Below, piece by piece: positions 1 through 5,348 of a stretch of DNA of 5,348 nt. The stretch lies in NCBI GenBank assembly GCA_016743925.1, contig JADGFH010000447.1, forward strand, positions 1-5,348. Direction: 5' to 3'. Under the pieces are notes generated by a model. It made no database searches and had not been told where the DNA came from. It worked only from the letters and a program-made list of their open reading frames with translations. How positions within the stretch are numbered: position 1 is the first letter of the stretch; each line of letters begins with the position of its first letter. A program made the position numbers and the translations under genes. The DNA comes from Labilibaculum sp. (GTDB lineage: Bacteria > Bacteroidota > Bacteroidia > Bacteroidales > Marinifilaceae).

Positions 1-28
1 ACAATACTGTTACTTGTATCCGTTTCAT
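1..28 (-). CDS. possible start of a third operon gene, cut by the window edge
   Basis: An ATG on the minus strand at 28-26 opens a frame that runs off the window edge and reads MKRIQVTVL, a basic start followed by hydrophobic residues that would suit a signal peptide or membrane anchor. It lies 42 bp after the stop of the RND exporter gene, close to the 36-bp gap between the exporter and the barrel gene, and an A/G-rich stretch (AAAAAAAGATAAAAGAT) sits directly before the ATG. No terminator hairpin separates it from the exporter, so co-transcription is plausible. Nine codons cannot identify a product. In related RND/barrel clusters a periplasmic lipoprotein-carrier-like (LolA-type) protein can be a neighbour, but that is only a guess here. 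The short open frame could also be chance. Confidence 0.4.
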
Positions 29-70
29 ATCTTTTATCTTTTTTTAATTATATACTTAATTTAAACACTA

Positions 71-2395
71 CTAATCCAACTCCTTTTCCTCGACAAGAAT
101 TTTTCTTTCAACTGGTTCCTGAATTATTTTCTTTATAGGTTCTAAAAACTTTGGTTTTATTAGAATGCACATGGCAGGGATGATAACTAATGAAGACAAC
201 AAACATGCAGCAATGGTTATTATCACCAAAACTCCAAAGAATTTCACAGGCATAAAACTTGAGAAAATCAAAGCCGAAAATCCAATAATTACTGAAAGAG
301 CATTAAACAATATTCCTCGCCCAGTGGTCTGAAGAGTAATTACAGTAGCATCTTTCATTGACTCTCCTTGCTGTCTTAATGCTCTGTATTTCCAGATATA
401 GTGTATTGTATAATCGATACCAACACCAATCATTATAGATGATAATAGAGCCGTAACAATATTTAAATCGATACGAGAAAATCCCATGATACCGAATAAA
501 ATTACAATTGAAAAAATAAGAGGAACAGTTGATATGATAGCTGCTGTTACTGATCGAAAAACAATCATAAGAAGTATAAATACTACAGCTATGGCACAAC
601 CTAAAGAGAGCAATTGCCCATTAACAACACACAAATCTAACTCGGAAAAAACAGCAGAGTTACCTCCAATGTATTGCACATCGGCATCATCACCCACAAT
701 TTTCTTTATTTCTGCAATTCCTTCGCGAAGTATTGGCGTACTCGTGCTGGTAAATCGTAACAACAACATGGCATGCTCGAATTCAAAGTCGATCATTTTC
801 TCCAAGTCGTCGGGTTCTCCACTCATTAAATACAACTCCAGGTATTGAGCAACTGCATTATATGAATCGGGTATTCGATCATATAAATCATCTTCAGGTT
901 CGTTTATTGCTCTACTTATTTGTCGCATTACTTTTGCTATGGAACTTGTGGCTCCTACTGTTGGCATCTTCTGAACCTCTTTCTCTATTCTGTCGATTTT
1001 CTTCATCAGCTCAGGTTCTTTTATATCACCCTTAAAAACTATGGATAATGGGAAATAGCCTCCTAAATCGGATTTTAGTTTATCTGAAGAATTAACAACA
1101 GGATGTTCTTTTGCAAAGTACTTTATAGGGTCTGTATTCACTACAATCAGCGTTAAGCCAATTATACTAAATAATGCAGTGATTACAGTTATACTAATTA
1201 TCCGCTTAGGATGCTTAGCTACAGCATTACCTATGCTTGTTAAAAATTTATGCAATTTATTCGACGATTTTGCTTTTTGAGCATAAGCTTTTTTCTTTGG
1301 CATAGGCAAAACTGCTATTAAAGCCGGTATTAAAAGAAGACTTGCAACAAGAGCTACAGCAATTCCAACACCTGCAAGCACTCCAATTTCTGCCGCCGGA
1401 ATTAATATGTGACCTAAAAGACAAAGCAACCCCACTATTGTTGTAATTCCTGCCAAAATAATTGGAGTACCTAAACTCGAAAGCATACTTTGAATTAAAT
1501 CTGCTTTGGTTAATTCTTTATCACTTCTAAAGTCTTCTTGCCATTTGGTAATCATGTGTATTCCATAATCGTTGGCAACAGCAATTAATAAAATAGGCAG
1601 GATAATAGTGATTGCGGTGATCTTCCACCCCAACATTGGCAACAAGCCCATTGCTACAAATATCGAAACTAACACTACAAGAAAAGGTATCCATACTCCA
1701 CGAAACTGCCTAAAGCAGAAATACAAGAAAATTAACATGAACAATAAGCCTAAAGGGAGCAATCGCACAAAATCCTTCATCATGTTTGAGGCAATGTTAG
1801 ACCTTGTATATGGAGGTCCTCCTAAATACACTTTTTCTGGTCCTGAAGATTCCGAAATCATTTTCTGAACTTCAATTATTAACTCCTTCTCTGAGATACC
1901 TGGCTCTAAAAGCCCGATAATAGAAGTTGTTTTAAAATCTTTAGATATAACGCTACCATAAACCAATTCGTTTTCGCGAAGTTCTTGCTTTATCTGCTCT
2001 ACATCGTTGGGCGATTGTGGTACCATACGAACAGCAGGATCGACCACCATTGCTTCATCTTGGTTTCGTATCTGTTTGGTTTCGAATATAGACATTACAT
2101 TGTCTACTCCTTTTAAGCGCGTCATTTTATCTGATAATCGCTTTACTCTTTTTAAGGTAGATGGAGAAATGATATCATCGTGTTCAACAATGATCATGAT
2201 CATTTCAGTTCCTCCAAATATGTCTTCTATTTTAGACTGTTGAACTCTGGAAGGCATGTCTTCCGGCATATAGGTTAGCATATCCGGGTTTAACTCGGCC
2301 TTTTTCATTTGAGAAGCTAACAAGCCAGACATCAACAGGAAAACAATAATGATAATCCATCGATACCTAATTGTTAGATTGGCTAATTTATTCAT
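71..2395 (-). CDS. RND superfamily exporter, MMPL/COG1033 type
   Basis: Predicted inner-membrane, proton-driven transporter of the RND superfamily (774 aa, complete). The hydropathy pattern is the classic duplicated 6+6 layout: TM1 about residues 14-30, a periplasmic domain about 31-208, TM2-6 about 210-363, a cytoplasmic basic linker about 364-395 (KKKAYAQKAK), TM7 about 399-419, a second periplasmic domain about 420-592, and TM8-12 about 594-746. The fourth helix of each half carries an acidic residue before a Tyr: IAVANDYGIH (D276) and IGVGIDYTIH (D661). These match the GxxxDY proton-relay motif of MMPL/SSD-like RND proteins. At about 770 aa it is shorter than the roughly 1,000-aa AcrB-type pumps, which fits the COG1033 class that moves lipids, sterols or other hydrophobic compounds. 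The start follows the barrel gene by 36 bp on the same strand, so the two are probably one operon. No periplasmic adaptor gene is visible. The family call is firm; the substrate is unknown. Confidence 0.95.
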   Translation of the reverse strand: MNKLANLTIRYRWIIIIVFLLMSGLLASQMKKAELNPDMLTYMPEDMPSRVQQSKIEDIFGGTEMIMIIVEHDDIISPSTLKRVKRLSDKMTRLKGVDNVMSIFETKQIRNQDEAMVVDPAVRMVPQSPNDVEQIKQELRENELVYGSVISKDFKTTSIIGLLEPGISEKELIIEVQKMISESSGPEKVYLGGPPYTRSNIASNMMKDFVRLLPLGLLFMLIFLYFCFRQFRGVWIPFLVVLVSIFVAMGLLPMLGWKITAITIILPILLIAVANDYGIHMITKWQEDFRSDKELTKADLIQSMLSSLGTPIILAGITTIVGLLCLLGHILIPAAEIGVLAGVGIAVALVASLLLIPALIAVLPMPKKKAYAQKAKSSNKLHKFLTSIGNAVAKHPKRIISITVITALFSIIGLTLIVVNTDPIKYFAKEHPVVNSSDKLKSDLGGYFPLSIVFKGDIKEPELMKKIDRIEKEVQKMPTVGATSSIAKVMRQISRAINEPEDDLYDRIPDSYNAVAQYLELYLMSGEPDDLEKMIDFEFEHAMLLLRFTSTSTPILREGIAEIKKIVGDDADVQYIGGNSAVFSELDLCVVNGQLLSLGCAIAVVFILLMIVFRSVTAAIISTVPLIFSIVILFGIMGFSRIDLNIVTALLSSIMIGVGIDYTIHYIWKYRALRQQGESMKDATVITLQTTGRGILFNALSVIIGFSALIFSSFMPVKFFGVLVIITIAACLLSSLVIIPAMCILIKPKFLEPIKKIIQEPVERKILVEEKELD

Positions 2396-2413
2396 GAGAC
2401 TACTATTTATGTG

Positions 2414-2428
2414 ATACCAAATTGGTAT
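2414..2428. repeat. perfect 7-1-7 palindrome in the operon spacer
   Basis: The 36-bp gap between the barrel and exporter genes contains ATACCAA, a single A, then TTGGTAT. It starts 3 bp after the barrel stop codon and ends 18 bp before the exporter ATG. With a one-base spacer it cannot fold as an efficient RNA hairpin without opening inner pairs, and no T-tract follows, so it is not a terminator. It could be an operator-like protein site or an mRNA processing element, or chance in AT-rich DNA. Confidence 0.5.
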
Positions 2429-2431
2429 GAT

Positions 2432-3709
2432 TTAAAAATTCACTTTAAGTTCGAGAAACATTGCGTTTGCATTGTGTTCCAGATAATCGTACTTCGAATC
2501 GGACGGACCAAAGAACAACTGAGCTCCAATTGATGTACTTATATTATCTGTTAACAGATATTCAACCATTGGTTTGCAATACAACTCTTCGGTAGTGATA
2601 TTGTAAAGGCTCAGCATTTCCATTTCGATGGTTTCGTGCGCCAAACTAGCTGCAGGACGCATTGATACGGAATGTATCCACTCATCGGTTTGATCGAACA
2701 TGAGGATGTTTTTTTTGTATATAAAAGCCTTTCTTGCATCGGTAAATTCGGATGCTTTGCGAGGAGCTTTAAGCACGTGTTTACCTACGTATTGAAGTAT
2801 CAGGCTAAAGTTTCCCCACTCTCGATCTAGTCCAAGGGTGTACTCCAACTGATCTTCCGGAATGTAGAACTGATTTTCTGTTTTATTTTCGGCCACCGAC
2901 AAGGCAAACTCTCCTCGCAGTCCTATTTTTCCTGATGTTGTTGAAAAGTCAGCGCCAAGCACATAACTTAAATGAGCACATTGAAAAATACTTAGCTGGT
3001 TTTCTTCGAGTTTATAATCTAAGCCTGCCGTTTTATGATATCCTCTGAAAAAGGATAGTGATCCATCGAAGGCAGCTTCTTCGTAAGATAGTTTAAAAGC
3101 AAGCGCACTGTTTTCTAATGCTTGTTCGGGAAATTTATCATTTAACCATTGTACCGAAGCTGTGTTAGTTCTATCGAAGGGTAAATTAGAGGCCTTATAA
3201 ACCGGCACAATGTTTACATTTACTCGCCACGGATAAGCATTGTAGGTTCCGGAAAAAATAAAATTAGACATGCGTTGGTCGTCTTCTTCGGGCGAGTATA
3301 CTTCGAAATCTTTGGCACTTAAATTATTGGTTGGATTAAATCCATCGGCTCTACCCCAAACAATTATTTGCTGACCTATTCGTAAATCTATTTTTCCGAG
3401 GTATAAATCGACATAGGCTTCGCGCAAATCGTAATTATCTGGATCTTCTTTAAGCAAGCTTTTCTGTATTCGAAAATCAGAGAAAGCTCTTCCGAGATTT
3501 TCTTTATTGGTTTCGAGTTGTAAAGACAGCTCGCTGTAGCAAGATCTGTAGTCTTTCTCGTTCATATAGGCATCGGTTCTTACGTAACCATTTAACTTAA
3601 AGCCAAACTCGTTTCCTACACTGTTAGATATTGAGGATTCGAAAAGCGATTGAGAGAACAATAATCCTGTGTAACATACGATCGAAATAATCAATAGCAA
3701 CTTCTTCAT
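2432..3709 (-). CDS. outer-membrane beta-barrel protein, DUF1302-like
   Basis: Predicted secreted outer-membrane protein of 425 aa. Residues 1-19 are a signal peptide (MKK, hydrophobic LLLIISIVCYTGLL, then FSQ), with cleavage probably just before Q20. The mature part alternates polar and hydrophobic residues in many short strands with aromatic girdles and ends LELKVNF. A C-terminal Phe preceded by alternating hydrophobics is the BAM-recognition signature of barrel proteins. The segment LRIGQQIIVWGRADGFNPTN (109-128), followed by an acidic/Arg stretch (EEDDQRMSNF, 141-150), resembles the 'GRQ..WG...NP' core of DUF1302 proteins. Those are large barrels often encoded beside MMPL-type RND proteins in Proteobacteria. 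At 425 aa it is somewhat short for that family. It is the first gene of the predicted operon, behind a promoter and operator region, and is followed 36 bp later by the RND exporter, so it is the likely outer-membrane partner. No Shine-Dalgarno precedes the ATG. The barrel call is strong, the family assignment moderate and the substrate unknown. Confidence 0.9.
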   Translation of the reverse strand: MKKLLLIISIVCYTGLLFSQSLFESSISNSVGNEFGFKLNGYVRTDAYMNEKDYRSCYSELSLQLETNKENLGRAFSDFRIQKSLLKEDPDNYDLREAYVDLYLGKIDLRIGQQIIVWGRADGFNPTNNLSAKDFEVYSPEEDDQRMSNFIFSGTYNAYPWRVNVNIVPVYKASNLPFDRTNTASVQWLNDKFPEQALENSALAFKLSYEEAAFDGSLSFFRGYHKTAGLDYKLEENQLSIFQCAHLSYVLGADFSTTSGKIGLRGEFALSVAENKTENQFYIPEDQLEYTLGLDREWGNFSLILQYVGKHVLKAPRKASEFTDARKAFIYKKNILMFDQTDEWIHSVSMRPAASLAHETIEMEMLSLYNITTEELYCKPMVEYLLTDNISTSIGAQLFFGPSDSKYDYLEHNANAMFLELKVNF

Positions 3710-3736
3710 CTGTATGATTTTTGTGTTAATCTTTTC

Positions 3737-3756
3737 GATTTGTGGTATAACAAATC
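3737..3756. repeat. inverted repeat in the leader of the barrel gene
   Basis: GATTTG and CAAATC are perfect 6-bp arms separated by 8 bp (TGGTATAA). The element lies between the predicted transcription start (about 3762) and the barrel gene ATG at 3709, so it would be in the 5' untranslated RNA. It could form a weak hairpin or be an additional protein-binding site. The AT-rich arms make chance possible. Confidence 0.4.
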
Positions 3757-3767
3757 AATTACAGATA

Positions 3768-3775
3768 CAAAAGTA
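3768..3775 (-). promoter_or_regulatory. Bacteroidota-type -7 promoter box for the barrel/RND operon
   Basis: On the minus strand the sequence reads TACTTTTG, an exact match to TAnnTTTG, the -7 element of the primary sigma factor of Bacteroidota. Transcription would begin near 3762, giving a leader of about 50 nt before the ATG at 3709. The expected TTTG at -33 (around 3792-3800) is missing; instead the proximal copy of a 13-bp direct repeat begins 21 bp upstream of the box. A promoter with a good -7, a poor -33 and an adjacent repeat is typical of an activator-dependent promoter. Confidence 0.65.
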
Positions 3776-3796
3776 GCCCCGACTGTAAAGGAAAAA

Positions 3797-3830
3797 TATC
3801 CCTAAACAGGCAAGTTGTACCCCCAAACAG
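3797..3830. promoter_or_regulatory. tandem direct repeat, probable AraC-family operator
   Basis: Two 13-bp copies, TATCCCTAAACAG (3797-3809) and TACCCCCAAACAG (3818-3830), match at 11 of 13 positions. Both differences are T/C, giving the consensus TAYCCCYAAACAG. Their period is exactly 21 bp, two turns of the helix, so both would face the same side of the DNA. Direct repeats of this kind, abutting the -33 region, are the usual target layout of AraC-family activators, and the gene immediately upstream encodes one. The assignment to that regulator is inference from position and architecture. Confidence 0.7.
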
Positions 3831-3850
3831 TTATCTGTTTAAAATAACTG
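3825..3850. repeat. two overlapping inverted repeats beside the operator
   Basis: AAACAG-TTAT-CTGTTT (3825-3840) is a perfect 6-bp inverted repeat whose left arm is the end of the distal direct repeat. CAGTTAT (3828-3834) and ATAACTG (3844-3850) form a second, overlapping 7-bp inverted repeat with a 9-bp spacer. The two are mutually exclusive as RNA structures. They lie 53-78 bp after the AraC-type gene's stop codon, so one could be a weak transcript end, but only TTT follows and no proper T-tract is present. Alternatively the extra CTGTTT half-site extends the operator. Confidence 0.45.
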
Positions 3851-3902
3851 ATATTGATAATTAGGATTGTTTAACAGGTAAAAAAGGTGTAGTAATAAAT
3901 GT

Positions 3903-4892
3903 TTAATCGTTTTTACAAACTGATTTAGGACTAAGTCCAAACTGATTTTTATAAGCTTTGGTGAAATGACTCAGATTGGAATATCCCAAACTATATCCTA
4001 CCTCTGTTACAGAATGTTTTCTTGATAGTAGCATTGTTTGTGCACACAACATTTTTTCGTAAAGCGCAAATTGATACAAACTTTTTCCGAACACTTGTTT
4101 GAATAGCTTTTGTAGCTTGCTCTCGCTGAATGCAAACTTTTCTGCTAAAAATTTTACTTGTGGTGTTTCAGATAAATCGCGCAAGAGTTCTTCTTTTACT
4201 TTAAATAATCGTTTTATATCCTCTTCGTTAAAATCTAAAGCTCTTCCTATTTGTTTCCTTTTGTTTACTCGCGCAATAAAGTGTCCGAATAGTTGACTTA
4301 TTTTTCCTTCCAATAAAAATTCCGATGATAATGACTGATCGTACTCGTTAAAAACATTTACTATTTCCTTTAGCAGGATATTCATTTCTGGTGTAATGTA
4401 TTCGAACACATAAAATGGGTGACTCGACTTTAGTAAAGCTTTCACATAAGAATCCTCTTCAAGTTTCATTCTACTAAGTAAACTTTTGTGATTTACATTT
4501 ATAACCAAAGTATCTATCCATGTGTTACTAGCATACTCCCATTTGGATTCGATTGATGAAGATGGCCAAAAAATACCTTTAGGAGAAGCTATTCCTATTT
4601 GTTCCTTTCTGCCTTCGATCTCCTGAACTGCTTTATTATGGTGCAAATAAAAATGTATTGGCGACAAAGGAATATTATGGGCTGCTTTTCTGCAAACTTT
4701 AAAGTTCTGATAAAAATAGGCATGTATATAAGATACCGAAAGGTCGTTTGATAGATATAAATTCTTTATAAAACCTTTTCCTACCTGAGATGTTAAGTAA
4801 ACTGTCTCGTTTTTAACCTCTCCTCCCAGTTGATTTGCTATATCTCTTATCCAACTTTTGGGTTTTTGTACATTAAAACAAATACTTGCCAT
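3903..4892 (-). CDS. AraC-family transcriptional regulator
   Basis: A 329-aa cytoplasmic DNA-binding regulator. The C-terminal 105 residues or so (about 222-326) form the AraC/XylS domain with two helix-turn-helix units: the first around 246-268 (VKFLAEKFAFSESKLQKLFK) and the second around 294-316, containing VTEVGYSLGYSNLSHFTKAY followed by the family signature FGLSPKSV (318-325) with its conserved Pro. The N-terminal 215 or so residues are a sensing/dimerisation domain without recognisable cupin metal ligands; the overall layout recalls PchR-like regulators, but no ligand can be named. The ATG at 4892 gives MASICFNVQKPKSW and follows an A-rich leader (TTAACCAAA). The gene is codirectional with and directly upstream of the barrel/RND operon, from which it is separated by 193 bp holding a direct-repeat operator. 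It is therefore the best candidate activator of that operon. The family call is firm; target and effector are inferred or unknown. Confidence 0.95.
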   Translation of the reverse strand: MASICFNVQKPKSWIRDIANQLGGEVKNETVYLTSQVGKGFIKNLYLSNDLSVSYIHAYFYQNFKVCRKAAHNIPLSPIHFYLHHNKAVQEIEGRKEQIGIASPKGIFWPSSSIESKWEYASNTWIDTLVINVNHKSLLSRMKLEEDSYVKALLKSSHPFYVFEYITPEMNILLKEIVNVFNEYDQSLSSEFLLEGKISQLFGHFIARVNKRKQIGRALDFNEEDIKRLFKVKEELLRDLSETPQVKFLAEKFAFSESKLQKLFKQVFGKSLYQFALYEKMLCAQTMLLSRKHSVTEVGYSLGYSNLSHFTKAYKNQFGLSPKSVCKND

Positions 4893-4905
4893 TTTGGTTA
4901 ATTGG

Positions 4906-4939
4906 TGTTAAAGGTTAACATTATTTAAATACAATATTA
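4906..4939 (-). promoter_or_regulatory. possible promoter and inverted repeat ahead of the AraC-type gene
   Basis: On the minus strand TAATATTG (4939-4932) matches the TAnnTTTG -7 box at all but one fixed position and would give a leader of roughly 30-35 nt. No clear TTG at -33 is seen, only a T-run (4951-4959). Just downstream, TGTTAA (4906-4911) and TTAACA (4915-4920) are perfect 6-bp arms around AGG. The same TTAACA word recurs at 3871-3876, downstream of the regulator gene, so an autoregulatory site is conceivable. Both elements are weak calls in very AT-rich DNA. Confidence 0.3.
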
Positions 4940-5039
4940 CGATAATATGTAAAAAAAAAGATGATATATTTAGATATTCTTCTTATAAATAAACATCAAT
5001 AATAAAACCAACATGGGGTTTGGACTGCTTATTCTACAT

Positions 5040-5081
5040 AAAAAACACCTCATTCTGCTTGTTGGAAGTGAGGTGCTTTTT
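5040..5081. terminator. strong bidirectional intrinsic terminator
   Basis: CACCTCA (5046-5052) pairs perfectly with TGAGGTG (5069-5075). On the minus strand the stem continues inward with TTC/GAA after one bulged C, leaving a loop of about 9 nt. The stem is flanked by six A (5040-5045) on one side and five T (5077-5081) followed by another T-run on the other. It can therefore end transcripts from either direction. Since all genes here point left, it most likely ends the transcript of the gene whose tail enters at the right edge and insulates the AraC-type gene, which starts 150 bp further on. Confidence 0.8.
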
Positions 5082-5115
5082 AGTTTTTTAGAAAAGCGGG
5101 ATTAAAAATGCACTC

Positions 5116-5219
5116 TTTTGCAAATTTGGGGCTGCGTGTTGGCTCGTGCGATTTACAAATGTGTGCAATGTGCGTTGGCTATCCTAACTGTCCCAAAGGG
5201 CAGAAGAGCGTTGGCAAAA
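5116..5219. repeat. GC-rich, 36-bp-periodic element, possibly a dispersed intergenic repeat
   Basis: This block of about 100 bp is near 50% G+C, while the flanks are clearly AT-rich. It carries three GTTGGC words at 5138, 5174 and 5210, spaced exactly 36 bp apart, each preceded by a GNGY tetramer (GCGT, GTGC, GAGC). It is bounded by TTTTGC (5116-5121) and the inverted copy GCAAAA (5214-5219), and contains a small hairpin at 5188-5203 (CTGTCC, loop CAAA, GGGCAG with one G-T pair). It lies between the putative stop of the right-edge gene and the terminator, so it would be in a 3' untranslated region. The rest of each 36-bp unit is not conserved, so it is not a CRISPR array. Whether it is a member of a dispersed repeat family cannot be decided from one copy. 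Confidence 0.4.
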
Positions 5220-5281
5220 CAAAATCTTTTCGAGCTCTCAGTTTCTTTTCAATATTTATACTTATGTCTTTCAATCTTAGT

Positions 5282-5348
5282 CTAGTTTTTCTTTTTTCGC
5301 CTTGCAGGTAACTTATCATACATGTTCTTCTCTGAATCAAAAGCTTCT
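5282..5348 (-). CDS. possible 3' end of a gene entering from the right edge
   Basis: The minus-strand frame starting at 5347 is open from the edge to a TAG at 5284-5282 and gives 21 residues ending MYDKLPARRKKKN, a basic tail such as many cytosolic or membrane proteins carry. The product is not recognisable. A second minus-strand frame is also open from the edge (5346 down to a TAG at 5181-5179, 55 codons, Lys/Arg-rich), but it runs into the GC-rich repeat-like block, so I prefer the shorter frame. The terminator at 5040-5081 lies about 200 bp beyond the stop. The choice of frame is uncertain. Confidence 0.35.
   Translation of the reverse strand, partial: EAFDSEKNMYDKLPARRKKKN

Noticed and set aside
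2189..2204. Perfect 16-bp palindrome AATGATCATGATCATT.
   Set aside because: It lies inside the exporter gene and encodes the hydrophobic stretch MIMII. Alternating ATG/ATC codons produce the symmetry, so coding constraint explains it.
303..2243. Several open frames of 78 to 120 codons overlapping the exporter gene in other frames.
   Set aside because: All lie within the clearly real 774-aa RND gene, show low-complexity or non-protein-like composition, and have no own promoter or leader.
4099..4296. Plus-strand 65-codon frame within the AraC-type gene.
   Set aside because: It is antisense to the coding sequence of the helix-turn-helix region and shows no recognisable features.
5138..5215. 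CRISPR-like array suggested by the 36-bp spacing of GTTGGC.
   Set aside because: Only 6 bases (plus a loose GNGY prefix) recur. CRISPR repeats are much longer and near-identical, and no cas gene is present.
5108..5311. Plus-strand open frame of 67 codons with a hydrophobic end and several Cys residues.
   Set aside because: It runs antisense through the GC-rich repeat-like block and the putative 3' end of the right-edge gene, and no promoter precedes it. The Cys spacing follows from the repeated GTTGGC and TGTGC words. It is more likely an artefact of the repeat than a small protein.
1..5348. tRNA, rRNA, insertion sequence or integrase.
   Set aside because: No cloverleaf-like sequence, rRNA segment, transposase or recombinase motif could be found on either strand.

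Overview
The window looks like a chromosomal stretch of a Bacteroidota bacterium, probably an environmental or marine member of the phylum. The DNA is AT-rich, genes lack clear Shine-Dalgarno sequences, a promoter of the phylum-specific TAnnTTTG type is visible, and a secreted protein ends its leader with the common 'FSQ' pattern. This placement is inference; no rRNA or other marker gene is present.

All supported genes lie on the minus strand, so transcription runs right to left. From the right: (1) 5282-5348 holds what may be the last 21 codons of a gene outside the window. (2) 5040-5220 is non-coding. It contains an unusual GC-rich block with three GTTGGC words exactly 36 bp apart and, beyond it, a strong bidirectional terminator hairpin. 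(3) 3903-4892 encodes an AraC-family regulator. (4) 3710-3902 is a compact control region with a near-perfect 13-bp direct repeat of 21-bp period, just upstream of a TAnnTTTG promoter box. (5) 2432-3709 encodes an outer-membrane beta-barrel protein of DUF1302-like type. (6) 71-2395, only 36 bp further on, encodes a complete 12-helix RND/MMPL-type exporter. (7) 1-28 may be the start of a third gene of the same operon.

The most economical reading is an AraC-type regulator that binds the 21-bp-period direct repeat and activates an operon for a two-membrane export or lipid-trafficking system: an inner-membrane RND pump (COG1033/MMPL type) plus an outer-membrane barrel, with no periplasmic adaptor and no TolC-like channel in view. 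Related pairs of DUF1302 proteins and MMPL-type RND proteins occur in Proteobacteria, usually with further partners. The substrate cannot be told from the sequence. The main points for follow-up are the operator architecture, the adaptor-less pump/barrel pair with its possible third member cut by the window edge, and the 36-bp-periodic element at the right.
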